From Nitrososphaeria archaeon (lineage in GTDB: Archaea; Thermoproteota; Nitrososphaeria; JACIWG01): a stretch of DNA of 37,339 nucleotides. Of this stretch, positions 1 through 10,098 are shown one piece after another. The notes under the pieces are model-generated. The model worked only from the letters and a program-made list of their open reading frames with translations, was not told the origin of the DNA and did not search any database. Each line of letters begins with the position of its first letter. The first letter of the stretch is position 1. The position numbers were made by a program, and so were the translations under genes. The stretch is from positions 1 to 37,339 of the forward strand of contig JAOAKB010000012.1 of assembly GCA_026413865.1 (NCBI GenBank). Reading direction: 5' to 3'.

Positions 1-2
1 CA

Positions 3-347
3 TTTGACCCCTTTAACCTCGGGGACCTAACAAGGATACTGAAGGAAATAGAAGAAACAAAAGAAGGCTTAGACCCAGAAATTTTGGCCTCATGGTATAA
101 TGTGGTGGAATCTGAGGCAAAAGCTTTATGTCCAACACAAGAGCTTAGAGATAGCATTTCAATAGAACAAGACCCAATTTTCCCAATGAAATTTAAAGTC
201 AATATGTCACGTCGGGCAGTCCCATACTTCATGCAGGCTATCGATAAACATCTACCTGAAATGCCATTTGCTACAAGACTTTATTTTCAGAAGCTGCAAG
301 AAATCGTGATAAAAAAATTTGCTGAAGAAGCCAGTAAAGAATATTGA
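3..347 (+). CDS. C-terminal part of an unidentified protein (5' truncated by window edge)
   Basis: Frame is open from position 3 (FDPFNLGDLTRILKEIEETKEGLDPEILASWYN...) through the ORF at 84 to the stop at 347; no family recognised. Confidence 0.6.
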   Translation, partial: FDPFNLGDLTRILKEIEETKEGLDPEILASWYNVVESEAKALCPTQELRDSISIEQDPIFPMKFKVNMSRRAVPYFMQAIDKHLPEMPFATRLYFQKLQEIVIKKFAEEASKEY

Positions 348-508
348 CAAGTTTCAAACAATTACTAAACTATAAATTGAAAAGAAAAATGTAATAAGAT
401 TCCAATTTATTGGGACATACTACCATAAAAATTGAGAACAAGTACACAAAAAGCAGAAAATACACGAAAAAATCTTTGAGAAAAGTTGCTTTTATCAATC
501 CTTTCATT

Positions 509-1057
509 TTAAGGATAAATGTTTCGAAAATATTTTTCATAATATAATAGTGCAAGTAATGTTTTAGAGTCAGCCACATCTTCTTTCCTAATTAATTCAA
601 TTGCATCAGTTATAGATAAAATTAAAGTTTCGATAACCTCTGTTTCTTCTCTCTTAGGAATAGTCTTGCCCAGACCTCGAGCCACATAGACATGTATAAT
701 TTCTGTACAATAGCCAGGAGAGGGATAAATCTTAAATAATGCTTCAACCTTTTCAGCCCTATATCCTGTCTCCTCTTCTAATTCTCTTAATGCACATTCT
801 TTAGGATCCTCTCCTTCCTTATCTAATGTACCCGCAGGCAACTCGTACACCCAATTTTTTACAGATGGACGAAATTGTCTTAACAATATTACCTTATCAT
901 TTTCTAAAATCGGTAATATTACAACAGCACCAGGATGTTCTACAATTTCCTTTTTTACAAATTTACCATTGGGTAAAATAGTATCTACAATCTTCAAAGA
1001 AATACGTTTTCCTTTGTAAATATATGTTGTTCTTTCTGACCTACCATTAGAGACCAT
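509..1057 (-). CDS. NUDIX hydrolase, ADP-ribose pyrophosphatase-like
   Basis: Nudix box GTLDKEGEDPKECALRELEEETGY in a 182-aa protein. Confidence 0.92.
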   Translation of the reverse strand: MVSNGRSERTTYIYKGKRISLKIVDTILPNGKFVKKEIVEHPGAVVILPILENDKVILLRQFRPSVKNWVYELPAGTLDKEGEDPKECALRELEEETGYRAEKVEALFKIYPSPGYCTEIIHVYVARGLGKTIPKREETEVIETLILSITDAIELIRKEDVADSKTLLALLYYEKYFRNIYP

Positions 1058-1164
1058 ACCTCAAGCTAAAGGTTTTTAAAAAATAAAATTTTTTTGCATT
1101 ATTTAGACAATAATTCTCAGTATATGATATGACTTTTTTATGTCAAAATATGATATAAATATGC

Positions 1165-1581
1165 TTATAATTGATTATTTGACACATTCTTTTTAAACTT
1201 AATCAAAGTTCTCATGTTTATATAAGAGGGTAGTAGACCAGAATTTGAGAGCGCCAAAATTAGTGAATTATATTTTTTCATGATTTTAGTAAACACATTC
1301 CATGTTACTACAGACAAACCCAGATTTTTTTGTACATCATATATTAATATTCTATACCGTCTACAATATTTTGCCGGCTTAGGTAAGACTTCAACACGTC
1401 CATGCGAAGAAGTTTTAACTAGAAAATTATCCTTAACCTTTATTCGTGCCCGCGAGAGTATGACTGTATAAATTTTTGTGTCATCTAATTTCCAATACTT
1501 TTTAGCCTTTATTGCTTCACGTATGTTTTCTATATCTTTTTGAGAAATTCTCTTAAACAAACTTGAAGAACGTTTGGCCAT
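1165..1581 (-). CDS. Hypothetical basic protein (138 aa)
   Basis: Uninterrupted ORF with start, no overlap with a better ORF; no recognised motif. Confidence 0.55.
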   Translation of the reverse strand: MAKRSSSLFKRISQKDIENIREAIKAKKYWKLDDTKIYTVILSRARIKVKDNFLVKTSSHGRVEVLPKPAKYCRRYRILIYDVQKNLGLSVVTWNVFTKIMKKYNSLILALSNSGLLPSYINMRTLIKFKKNVSNNQL

Positions 1582-1623
1582 TTTTAAACACCTTATGCGG
1601 TTTTTAATACTTATTGATTCGGT

Positions 1624-2907
1624 TTATAGTAAACATTGTGCAATATTTACACTATATAGGCATTCTGAACACGAATCTTTATTACCCATACAATCTTTTT
1701 CTGAAGAAGAAGTGTAATAGCAGTTTAGCGTAGAATATACGCATTCGCCACACCATGGAAAATTTTTATTTAGATCTTTCCTTGACATCCTAAAATTTTT
1801 GAAGTCATCAGCTGACCATACCCTTTTTAAATCTTCTTTCTTAATATTACCAAATACGACTTCTTTAACCAATCTTTTATGTAAGTTGACATACTCATAA
1901 TATGCATACATGAATTCCATGCATGGTACAACACTGCCATCGGCTCTAATAACAGAAAAGTCTTTATCAACATATGGGCAAATTCTCTTTTTCCTGTCAG
2001 CAAATTGGTTTGGAAGTTGAAGTTCTATATCATAGGCTGATGCAAGTTTGGTCGATTCTTTAAACACGTGTAAAGCTCTCTTAACATTTTCTAAAACAGA
2101 CTTCATTTGTATTAACATGGGAAAATTTATCCAACAATCATATTCTTCAGCTTTTTTCCAGAACATTCTATACTTTTCTAAAGCACTATAAGCACTTTTA
2201 CCAGCATATATTAGTCCATGACTTTCCATTATTGCATCATGTATTATGTTCCAGCCCTCGTCTAAAAAGTCTTTAACAATATTGTATGATGTTTCGCTTA
2301 CAGTTAAAAAAAGCTGTTGCCCATTTAATACTTCAGTATATGGTATAACATTTGTTACTAGTATTCTATCCACATCATTTTGTGCAGCAAATTCTACTAA
2401 CTTAGGCAAATACTCCAACGTATCCTTCATTAACACTACTTCAATGGATAAAGTGAAAGGGAATTTTGAAAATTTTTTTAATCTAGATACTTCCTTAAGA
2501 TTTTCTAAGATCATGTGACTTTCAGCACCAACTCTTAACCTTTCTAGTGCCAAAGTTTCTATAGTATCAAACGAAAACGAGATCAAATTAACACCAATAT
2601 CTTTTATAAGCTTTTCAGCCAATTTTACATCTAAAAGTGAGCCGTTAGTGCTAAATGATATCACACCATCTTTTTTTATAGAACTTCTAGCTAATCGAAC
2701 CATTTCCACAAAGTCTGGATGAGTTAAGGGTTCACCTAACCCATATAAAACAACAGTCTCCATTTCACTAAATGAGTTACTAAGTTTCTTGAATAAGGCA
2801 AGTGGCATATCTTGTATTTTTATGTTCCAAAAGTTTCTCAAACAGTAAACGCACTTAAAATTGCATCTATTTGTTACCTCAACCTGTATACCTCTAGGAA
2901 GTTCCAT
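1624..2907 (-). CDS. Radical SAM/SPASM protein, probable tungsten-oxidoreductase maturase
   Basis: CNFKCVYC (CxxxCxxC) near the N-terminus, YGLGEPLTHPDF, Cys-rich C-terminus; follows MoaD-like gene and AOR on the same strand. Confidence 0.88.
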   Translation of the reverse strand: MELPRGIQVEVTNRCNFKCVYCLRNFWNIKIQDMPLALFKKLSNSFSEMETVVLYGLGEPLTHPDFVEMVRLARSSIKKDGVISFSTNGSLLDVKLAEKLIKDIGVNLISFSFDTIETLALERLRVGAESHMILENLKEVSRLKKFSKFPFTLSIEVVLMKDTLEYLPKLVEFAAQNDVDRILVTNVIPYTEVLNGQQLFLTVSETSYNIVKDFLDEGWNIIHDAIMESHGLIYAGKSAYSALEKYRMFWKKAEEYDCWINFPMLIQMKSVLENVKRALHVFKESTKLASAYDIELQLPNQFADRKKRICPYVDKDFSVIRADGSVVPCMEFMYAYYEYVNLHKRLVKEVVFGNIKKEDLKRVWSADDFKNFRMSRKDLNKNFPWCGECVYSTLNCYYTSSSEKDCMGNKDSCSECLYSVNIAQCLL

Positions 2908-2919
2908 AAAATTTACCTT

Positions 2920-3201
2920 TTAACCGCCTGCAACCGGTGGAAAGATTGCTACCGTATCACCATTATTAAATTTAAGTTCTCCTTTAATGTCCTTAACATT
3001 TCTACCATTAACCATAACTATGAGATTACTTTTGATATGTTTTGATTCCTGATCATATATGTCTTCTACAAGCTTTGGACTTATTTTTTCTCCAAGAGCC
3101 TTCAAGAAACCATTTAATGTCCCATCAAATTCTAGCTCTGTTTCTTTTATTCCATACTTTTCTCTAAATATAGCAAAAAGAAGTACTTTAACAGAAACCA
3201 T
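2920..3201 (-). CDS. MoaD/ThiS-like ubiquitin-fold sulfur carrier
   Basis: Ends in ...NNGDTVAIFPPVAGG (C-terminal GG); likely start MVSVKVLLFAIF at 3201, not the ORF-track start at 3282. Confidence 0.88.
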   Translation of the reverse strand: MVSVKVLLFAIFREKYGIKETELEFDGTLNGFLKALGEKISPKLVEDIYDQESKHIKSNLIVMVNGRNVKDIKGELKFNNGDTVAIFPPVAGG

Positions 3202-3303
3202 ATTTGCCCCACATAAACTTTCGATATCTTGGTAATATAAAAATATAATGTTAGAACCCTCTACATTAAGCACTTCTTGCACATAGAGAAGGAAATTCCA
3301 CCA

Positions 3304-3540
3304 TTATTTTATAAATTTAATTTTATACTCCTTCTCCAATTTCTCTTTAACCTTTTCAAAAGATAAGTTCTTAAATTCGTCATAATTAGAAATTATAATC
3401 TCTTTTGCAACTTTACCTAGTGGACCAAGATCTTTTAAACCATCTTCTATATAAGGTGGAAGCTTCCTTATTTTTCTAAAATTTTCAGGTCTTTCTACAA
3501 CACCCACAGATGATAGTATTACCGTACACTTATATAACAC
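3304..3540 (-). CDS. Small conserved-context protein (78 aa), unknown function
   Basis: ORF directly downstream of AOR, same strand, 39-bp gap; charged C-terminal half. Confidence 0.6.
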   Translation of the reverse strand: MLYKCTVILSSVGVVERPENFRKIRKLPPYIEDGLKDLGPLGKVAKEIIISNYDEFKNLSFEKVKEKLEKEYKIKFIK

Positions 3541-3579
3541 TATTGATAAAAAAAATTAAAATAAAAAAATAGAGGAAGA

Positions 3580-5436
3580 TTAGAGCTCTATTTCGAGTTC
3601 CTTTAACTTTTCTGGAGTTGGAATTCCGTTAACCCAGCCTCTAAGACGATAATATTCTTTCTTCATCTGTTCAAGTTCTACAACTTGCCCCTTTACAGGA
3701 CCCTCTGGCATAGGCTCAGATGTCAGGCGTGGTGGTAGAGTATCATCTTTATCCGTGAAACCGAATTTACTCATTATTAACCTTTCAAGATTGTATATTC
3801 TTTCTCCAATCCTCATTATTTCGTCTTCTGTAAAGGTCCAGCCTGTTACTGCAGAAAGTAGGTTAGCATAGTCAGCTGCGCCCAAGGCAAATGTTGTAAA
3901 TAGACAGTTTACAGCAGAGTTTACAACACATGTGAAGTCCTGGAATGCTTTTACCCATTGTGCTTTCCCTTCAATTGTAAGCGGATCTATTTTCGTTGGC
4001 AACCCCAAAATTTCTGGTGAAATTGTATAACCTGTGACATGACAGCCGCCTCTGTTTGATGTGGCATAGTTTAGACCTATACCTTTTGCACCACGTGGAT
4101 CGTAGGCTGGCATTTCCAACCCTTTTACACTCATTGAAAGTTCTGGGGCTCCAAATATTTCACATAATCTTTTTGAACCTAAAGCCATATATTTTCCGAA
4201 ACCATCTTTATGTGCAATACGCCATACAGATTCTACGAGTGTCGCAGCATTTCCAAAGCTCAAATCAATACCATGTAAGTATTCGTCTTTAATTAGACCA
4301 CGCTGTCTTAGTTCCATAGCCGCTGCAATTGTTGAACCTGTTGAAATAGGGTCAAGCCCAAATTCATCACATAAATGATTTGCCTTAATAACTGCTTCCA
4401 TGTCCATTACGCCTGTACTATTTCCAAGAGCCCATATACTCTCGTATTCCGGCCCTTCTGTGAGCAGTATCTGATATGGGCCAGTTTTTACTGAAGTGAC
4501 TCTACCGCAAGCTATGTTACAGCCCCAACAAGGCCTTCTTTTTATCAAATAATTCTTTGCAAGTGTTTCACCACTTATTTTATCTGCTTCAGGATTGTAT
4601 CCAAATTGCCAGTTTTTGAATGGAAGCATTCCAGCATTGTTGATTACATTAACTAATATTGCAGTACCATATGTTGGTAAACCTTCTGCTGTAACAGAGT
4701 TCTTTCTCTCCTTCTCTAAAGCCTCTCTTGAAGCTTCCCTAAATTTTTCCATATTAGCGACCGGCACACTTCCTGAGCCTGAAACAACTATAGCTTTTAG
4801 AAACTTTGAACCCATAACTGCACCCAATCCTGTTCGCCCAGCAGCACGGTGCTTATCATTTACAATATTGGCCATGGGTACAAGGTTTTCTCCAGCTGGA
4901 CCAATACATGCTACACTAACATTCTTTCCACAAACTTCTTTCTTTAAAAGGTCATCTGTATCAAATACATTCTTACCCCAATAATCTGAGGCATCACAAA
5001 TTTCAATGCAACCATCCACAACAGAAATGTAGACTGGAGAATCAGCTGCACCCTTTATAAAAAGCATGTCAAAGCCCGCAAACTTAAGAAATGGACCCCA
5101 TTCTCCACCCGAGTTTGCACTACCTATAGAACCAGTTAGCGGGGAACGTAGAGCCATAACATGATATCTTCCTGGTGATGGAAAACCTGGGACCCCTGTT
5201 GCTGGACCTGTTGCAAAAACTATTGCATTATCAGGCCCAAGTGGGTCTAAGTCACTTAATGCTTTTCCCTTTTCTTCAAGTTCCTTTGCATATTCATATA
5301 ATAATGCTAAGGCATATCCTTTTCCACCCAAATATTTTTTTCCAAGAACTTCACATGTTTCCTCTATTCTGATTGAGCCATCAGTTAAATCAATTATACC
5401 TATTTTGCCTACATATCCTCCTGGCATAAAGGTCAA
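3580..5436 (-). CDS. aor: Aldehyde ferredoxin oxidoreductase (tungsten/4Fe-4S)
   Basis: MPGGYVGKIGIIDLTDGSI start, GSIGSANSGGEWGPFLKFAGFD, cluster motif CWGCNIAC plus distal Cys in NCLFTT; 618 aa. Confidence 0.95.
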   Translation of the reverse strand: MTFMPGGYVGKIGIIDLTDGSIRIEETCEVLGKKYLGGKGYALALLYEYAKELEEKGKALSDLDPLGPDNAIVFATGPATGVPGFPSPGRYHVMALRSPLTGSIGSANSGGEWGPFLKFAGFDMLFIKGAADSPVYISVVDGCIEICDASDYWGKNVFDTDDLLKKEVCGKNVSVACIGPAGENLVPMANIVNDKHRAAGRTGLGAVMGSKFLKAIVVSGSGSVPVANMEKFREASREALEKERKNSVTAEGLPTYGTAILVNVINNAGMLPFKNWQFGYNPEADKISGETLAKNYLIKRRPCWGCNIACGRVTSVKTGPYQILLTEGPEYESIWALGNSTGVMDMEAVIKANHLCDEFGLDPISTGSTIAAAMELRQRGLIKDEYLHGIDLSFGNAATLVESVWRIAHKDGFGKYMALGSKRLCEIFGAPELSMSVKGLEMPAYDPRGAKGIGLNYATSNRGGCHVTGYTISPEILGLPTKIDPLTIEGKAQWVKAFQDFTCVVNSAVNCLFTTFALGAADYANLLSAVTGWTFTEDEIMRIGERIYNLERLIMSKFGFTDKDDTLPPRLTSEPMPEGPVKGQVVELEQMKKEYYRLRGWVNGIPTPEKLKELEIEL

Positions 5437-5547
5437 GATACCTTATCTAAGTTATACTATATAAATATTTAAACCTAAAATATTTTTAATTTTATAGAGA
5501 AAAAATTAAAATAAGAAATAAATAAATGGTATAATATTATTCCCTTT

Positions 5548-7482
5548 TTATCCTAGATGACCTCCCATTTCCTCTAAAGCTTTCTTTACCTCTTCCACTG
5601 ATGCACCGTCTTCTAATGTTGAAATGTCCCCTAATGTTGCACCACTAACTATGGCCTTTAGTAAACGACGCATTATTTTACCACTTCGAGTCTTTGGAAG
5701 CTTATTTACAAATATTATGTCTGCTGGTACTGCTATTGGCCCAACTGTTGCTCTAACATGCTTAGAAAGTTCGGCCTTTAGCTCATCTGATGGAGTAAAA
5801 CCACTTCTTAAGACAACAAAGGCTACTGGAACCTCACCTTTTATTTCATCTGCTTTTCCTATTACCGCTGCTTCTGCCACAGACTTATGTGAAACTAGAG
5901 CACTTTCTATTTCAACAGTACCTATTCTATGCCCTGCTACTTTTAGAACTTCATCAGCTCGACCAAGGAACCATATGTAGCCATCTTGGTCTCTTATAGC
6001 ATAATCGCTTGTATAATATATTCCCTCGAAACGTCCAAAGTATACCATCTTATATCTCTCTGGGTCACGCCATAGTGTTTGTAGCATTCCAGGCCAAGGT
6101 GTTTTTATAACAAGATATCCTCTTTCCCCAACTGGAGCAGGTTGTCCATTATCATTATAGACTTCTGCAACTATACTTGGGAGAGGATATGTTGCCGAAC
6201 CTGGCTTAAGAGGGACCAATTCAATACCTAATGTTGGTGAAATCATGAATCCTCCTGTCTCCGTTTGCCACCATGTGTCAATAATTGGGCATCTTTCTTT
6301 ACCCACAACTTTATAATACCATAGCCATGCTTCTGGATTAATTGGCTCGCCAACGCTTCCCAATGCTCTTAATGTGGAAAGGTCATGCTTTAAGACCCAT
6401 TCGTCACCGAATCTCATAAACATTCTGATTGCTGTTGGAGAAGTATAGAATATTGTTACACCATGCCTTTCTATTGCATCCCACCATCTATCTGGCTGAG
6501 GATAGTCTGGGGCACCATCATACATAAAAGATGTTATACCATGTAAAAGTGGACCGTATACAACGTAACTATGTCCTGTTATCCATCCGATGTCTGCTGT
6601 ACACCACCATATGTCTTTATCATTAACGTCAAAAGCCCACTTTAGGGTCCAGTATACCCAAACAAGATAACCGCCAGTGCCATGCTGTACACCCTTAGGT
6701 TTACCAGTGGTTCCCGAAGTATAGAGAAGGAATATCGGGTCTGTTGAATCCACAGGCTCTGGTGGAACATAAGTGTTTGATGGCACTTTACTCATTAGTT
6801 CATGATACCATAGGTCCCTTCCCTCCTTCATTTGAACCTGTTGACCAGAATATTTTACAACGATAACCTTCTCTATTGTCGGACATTTTTCTACTGCAAC
6901 GTCAGAAGTTTTCTTTAATTCTACTATTTTTCCCCTCCTAAAGCTTCCATCTGCTGTAATTAGAATTTTAGCGCCAGCATCATTTATCCTATCAGCTAAA
7001 GCATCTGCACTAAAACCTGAAAACACCATAACATGTATTGCGCCTATTCTTGTTGCCGCAAGCATTGCGGTAGGAAGTTCAGGTATCATAGGCAAATATA
7101 GTGCAATCCTATCGCCTTTTTTTACACCCAAATCCTGTAATACTTTAGCAAATCTGTTGACTTCCTTATATAGTTGATAGTATGTTACAGTCTTTACTTC
7201 TCCACTTTCGCCTTCCCAAATGTATGCCACCTTATTCTTTTTTTCTGTGACAACATGCCTGTCTAGACAATTATAGCTTGCATTTATTTTTCCTCCTACA
7301 AACCATTTGTAAAAGGGCTTATTAGAGTCATCAAGCACTTTGTCCCAAGTTCTAAACCATGAAAGAGCTCTAGCCTTCTCATCCCAGTATTTTTCGGGAT
7401 CCTTTATTGACTTAGACCATTCTTCACTCCTAATTTTTCCCGGTTCAAATTTTACATGAAATGGTAGTGACATTTCAGACAT
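5548..7482 (-). CDS. acs: Acetyl-CoA synthetase, AMP-forming
   Basis: [38 protein letters not shown]. Start [12 protein letters not shown] at 7482 preferred to 7569: it leaves a divergent promoter region and avoids overlap with the ORF at 7551. Confidence 0.95.
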   Translation of the reverse strand: MSEMSLPFHVKFEPGKIRSEEWSKSIKDPEKYWDEKARALSWFRTWDKVLDDSNKPFYKWFVGGKINASYNCLDRHVVTEKKNKVAYIWEGESGEVKTVTYYQLYKEVNRFAKVLQDLGVKKGDRIALYLPMIPELPTAMLAATRIGAIHVMVFSGFSADALADRINDAGAKILITADGSFRRGKIVELKKTSDVAVEKCPTIEKVIVVKYSGQQVQMKEGRDLWYHELMSKVPSNTYVPPEPVDSTDPIFLLYTSGTTGKPKGVQHGTGGYLVWVYWTLKWAFDVNDKDIWWCTADIGWITGHSYVVYGPLLHGITSFMYDGAPDYPQPDRWWDAIERHGVTIFYTSPTAIRMFMRFGDEWVLKHDLSTLRALGSVGEPINPEAWLWYYKVVGKERCPIIDTWWQTETGGFMISPTLGIELVPLKPGSATYPLPSIVAEVYNDNGQPAPVGERGYLVIKTPWPGMLQTLWRDPERYKMVYFGRFEGIYYTSDYAIRDQDGYIWFLGRADEVLKVAGHRIGTVEIESALVSHKSVAEAAVIGKADEIKGEVPVAFVVLRSGFTPSDELKAELSKHVRATVGPIAVPADIIFVNKLPKTRSGKIMRRLLKAIVSGATLGDISTLEDGASVEEVKKALEEMGGHLG

Positions 7483-7550
7483 TTTATTATCACGCTTAAG
7501 GGATGTATAAAGGTTTTTAAAAATATTTATAATTGGGTTTGAGATAAAAT

Positions 7551-8285
7551 TTGAATAAGTTGGCTTCAAAAGACGAGATTAGAAAATTAATTTGGAAAAA
7601 GATGATGGAGTTAAATTTGAGCAAATTTCCACCACCATTTGGAAGAATTCCTAACTTTATTGGAGCAGAAGATGCTGCAAAAAGATTGTTTACCACAAAC
7701 TTATGGAGAAATGCTAAAACTGTTAAAGTGAACCCTGATAGTCCACAAGCTCCTGTAAGACAACAAGCTCTTGAAGATGGGAAGACGCTCATTATGCCAA
7801 CACCTAGAATTAGACATGGATTCCTAGTACTCGAACCAAAGTTTATATCCAGGGAGAAATACGCCTTTGCTTCAACTATTAAAGGCGCATTCGTGTTTGG
7901 AAAAGAGGTTAATGTTGTGGATTTACCAAAAATAGAATTAGTGGTTGTAGGCAGTGTGGCTGTTAATATTTTTGGGGAAAGAATTGGTAAAGGTGAAGGT
8001 TACTCAGAAATAGAGTGGGCTCTTGTTCGTGAGGAAGGTAAAGTTGTTGATAATACGCCAGTTGTTACCACAGTTCACGATGTACAAGTTGTAGAAGAAA
8101 GATTTGAGACTAAAGATTATGATTTGCCTGTTGACTGGATAATAACACCAAGTAAGATAATTAAAACCAGTCCTATTTTAGATAAACCAAAACAGATATA
8201 TTGGAACATGCTTACAGAGAAGAAAATTAAAGAAATACCGATTCTATACGAAAAATGGAAAAGAAGATATAGAATTAATAGCTAG
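7551..8285 (+). CDS. 5-formyltetrahydrofolate cyclo-ligase family protein
   Basis: [73 protein letters not shown] start. Confidence 0.82.
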   Translation: MNKLASKDEIRKLIWKKMMELNLSKFPPPFGRIPNFIGAEDAAKRLFTTNLWRNAKTVKVNPDSPQAPVRQQALEDGKTLIMPTPRIRHGFLVLEPKFISREKYAFASTIKGAFVFGKEVNVVDLPKIELVVVGSVAVNIFGERIGKGEGYSEIEWALVREEGKVVDNTPVVTTVHDVQVVEERFETKDYDLPVDWIITPSKIIKTSPILDKPKQIYWNMLTEKKIKEIPILYEKWKRRYRINS

Positions 8286-8893
8286 GGTGCATTTATGAAG
8301 GTTAAGAAATCATCCATGCCTTTTTGCTTAAGGGCAGGATTAAAGCTTTTTTCTAAACCAATTGTAGAAGAAGGAGAAGACCCATAATCATGACCAGGAT
8401 ATATTTCTATACTATCATCTAATTTTAGTATTTTATTGTATAAACTTTGGTAAAGTTTTTCAGCATTTCCCCCGGGTAAATCAGTCCTACCACATCCACC
8501 TACAAATAAAGTATCACCAGTTAAAAGTTTGTTATCAAACAATAGACATATACTGTCTTCTGTATGGCCTGGCGTATGAATAACATTTATTTTTATTGAC
8601 CCCACTTCAACAATACTTCCATCTTCTACTCCAATATCTTTATCGATATCAGAAACTTTGTGTGCTACAATCTTTGCACCAAATCGTGTTTTTAAAAAAT
8701 CAACTTCCGCTGTATGATCAAAATGGTGATGGGTACAGATGATGTATTTTAGTCTTAGTCTATTTTCTTCTAATATTTTGATTATAGGTTTAATGTTGAA
8801 ACTTGGGTCAACAACAGCAGCTTCTCTTGCACTTGTATCGGCAATAACATAGGTAAAGTTATCGCCAACTGCCTTAATCTGCTTAAATAACAT
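8282..8893 (-). CDS. Metallo-beta-lactamase fold hydrolase (glyoxalase II / persulfide dioxygenase-like)
   Basis: THHHFDHTAE, HTPGHTEDSICLLF, GDTLFVGGCGRTDLPGG. Confidence 0.93.
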   Translation of the reverse strand: MLFKQIKAVGDNFTYVIADTSAREAAVVDPSFNIKPIIKILEENRLRLKYIICTHHHFDHTAEVDFLKTRFGAKIVAHKVSDIDKDIGVEDGSIVEVGSIKINVIHTPGHTEDSICLLFDNKLLTGDTLFVGGCGRTDLPGGNAEKLYQSLYNKILKLDDSIEIYPGHDYGSSPSSTIGLEKSFNPALKQKGMDDFLTFINAP

Positions 8894-8970
8894 AGCATTT
8901 GAGGAAAAAGTTGGGAATATAAACTTTTAAAATAAAGTTTAAAAATGTACCGAATTAGAATTAAATAAGA

Positions 8971-9726
8971 ATGGGCCGCTGGCGACTTCTAGTAAGTGAA
9001 GGTACAGCCCAATATAATATGGCGTTAGATGAAGCAATTCTAACTTTAAATGAAGTTAAAGAAAAGTTGAATGTTCTAAGACTCTACATTTTTAAGCCGA
9101 GTGCTATAACAATAGGATACTTTCAAAAAGTATATGAAACAGTTAATGTCGATTACGCCTACAAAAATGGTGTACCCATTGTAAGAAGAATAACTGGTGG
9201 GGGAGCAGTTTTTCATGACGAAAATGGTGAGATAACATATAGTGTTATCGCAAAAATTGGCGACATCGCATTTGATATACAAGAAAGTTATAGGAAAATT
9301 TGTAATGGAATATTGTTTGCTCTAAACCATTTTGGATTAGAGGGGAAATTTGAGCCAGTAAATGACGTTATAGTTAATGGTAAAAAGGTTTCAGGAAGCG
9401 CACAAACACGTAAAGTAAAAACTCTACTACAGCATGGGACATTAATGTACAATACTGATTTATCAAAAATTGAACAACTTTTAATTGTACCAAAGGACAA
9501 ACTTGCCTCCCACAGTGCAAAGACAATATATGATAGAGTTACAACTCTGTCAAGGGAAAAAGGTGTAGCAATTTCAAGAGAAAATGCTATAAAGGCACTT
9601 AAAGAAGGATTTGAGAAAGCATTTAGCATTAATTTAGTAGAAGACGACCTTGATGAGGAGGAAAAAGATCTTGCCGAAAGGCTAGTTAAAAAATATAGTC
9701 AAAGAGAATGGAATTTCAGGTGGTAA
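8971..9726 (+). CDS. lplA: Lipoate-protein ligase, catalytic (LplA) subunit
   Basis: NMALDEAIL, RRITGGGAVFHDENGEITYSV, NDVIVNGKKVSGSAQ; lacks C-terminal accessory domain. Confidence 0.9.
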   Translation: MGRWRLLVSEGTAQYNMALDEAILTLNEVKEKLNVLRLYIFKPSAITIGYFQKVYETVNVDYAYKNGVPIVRRITGGGAVFHDENGEITYSVIAKIGDIAFDIQESYRKICNGILFALNHFGLEGKFEPVNDVIVNGKKVSGSAQTRKVKTLLQHGTLMYNTDLSKIEQLLIVPKDKLASHSAKTIYDRVTTLSREKGVAISRENAIKALKEGFEKAFSINLVEDDLDEEEKDLAERLVKKYSQREWNFRW

Positions 9727-9732
9727 GATATT

Positions 9733-10011
9733 ATGAGACATTTAGAAATGAGCAAGAAGATTGTAGGAGGAAAGTATGTTAAAATTGAGCTAGATTTAGA
9801 TAATGATATCATTAAAAAGGTGCTTATAAGTGGAGATTTTTTTGCATATCCCATTGAAGAATTTGAAAATTTTTTGAACACCTTAAGAGAAATCAAATTT
9901 ACTGTTAAAGAAGTTGAAACTGTTTTTAAAGAATATGAGGAGAAAATAGTTTTTTCTGGCATAGGAATAAATGATTTAAAGGAAATGTTTTTTCAATTGT
10001 TTAAAGAATAG
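9733..10011 (+). CDS. lplB: Lipoate-protein ligase accessory subunit (LplB/CTD)
   Basis: GGKYVKIELDLDNDIIKKVLISGDFFAYPIEEFENFLN; starts 6 bp after lplA. Confidence 0.82.
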   Translation: MRHLEMSKKIVGGKYVKIELDLDNDIIKKVLISGDFFAYPIEEFENFLNTLREIKFTVKEVETVFKEYEEKIVFSGIGINDLKEMFFQLFKE

Positions 10012-10098
10012 GTTACTAAAAAACTAGTATTATTTAAAAGATTTTCAAAATGTTAATAAAAAAATTTTTATAATCGTGATATTAAAAATATTTATTGT

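Noticed and set aside
370-579. 69-aa hydrophobic minus-strand ORF
   Set aside because: Overlaps the NUDIX gene 3' end out of frame; AT-rich hydrophobicity is expected by chance.
1121-1165. TGAC-N8-GTCA inverted repeat with flanking ATATGATAT direct repeats
   Set aside because: Arms are short and composition is AT-rich; only one occurrence, so chance is plausible.
4595-4984. 129-aa plus-strand ORF
   Set aside because: Antisense shadow of AOR.
5624-5980. 118-aa plus-strand ORF
   Set aside because: Antisense shadow of acetyl-CoA synthetase.
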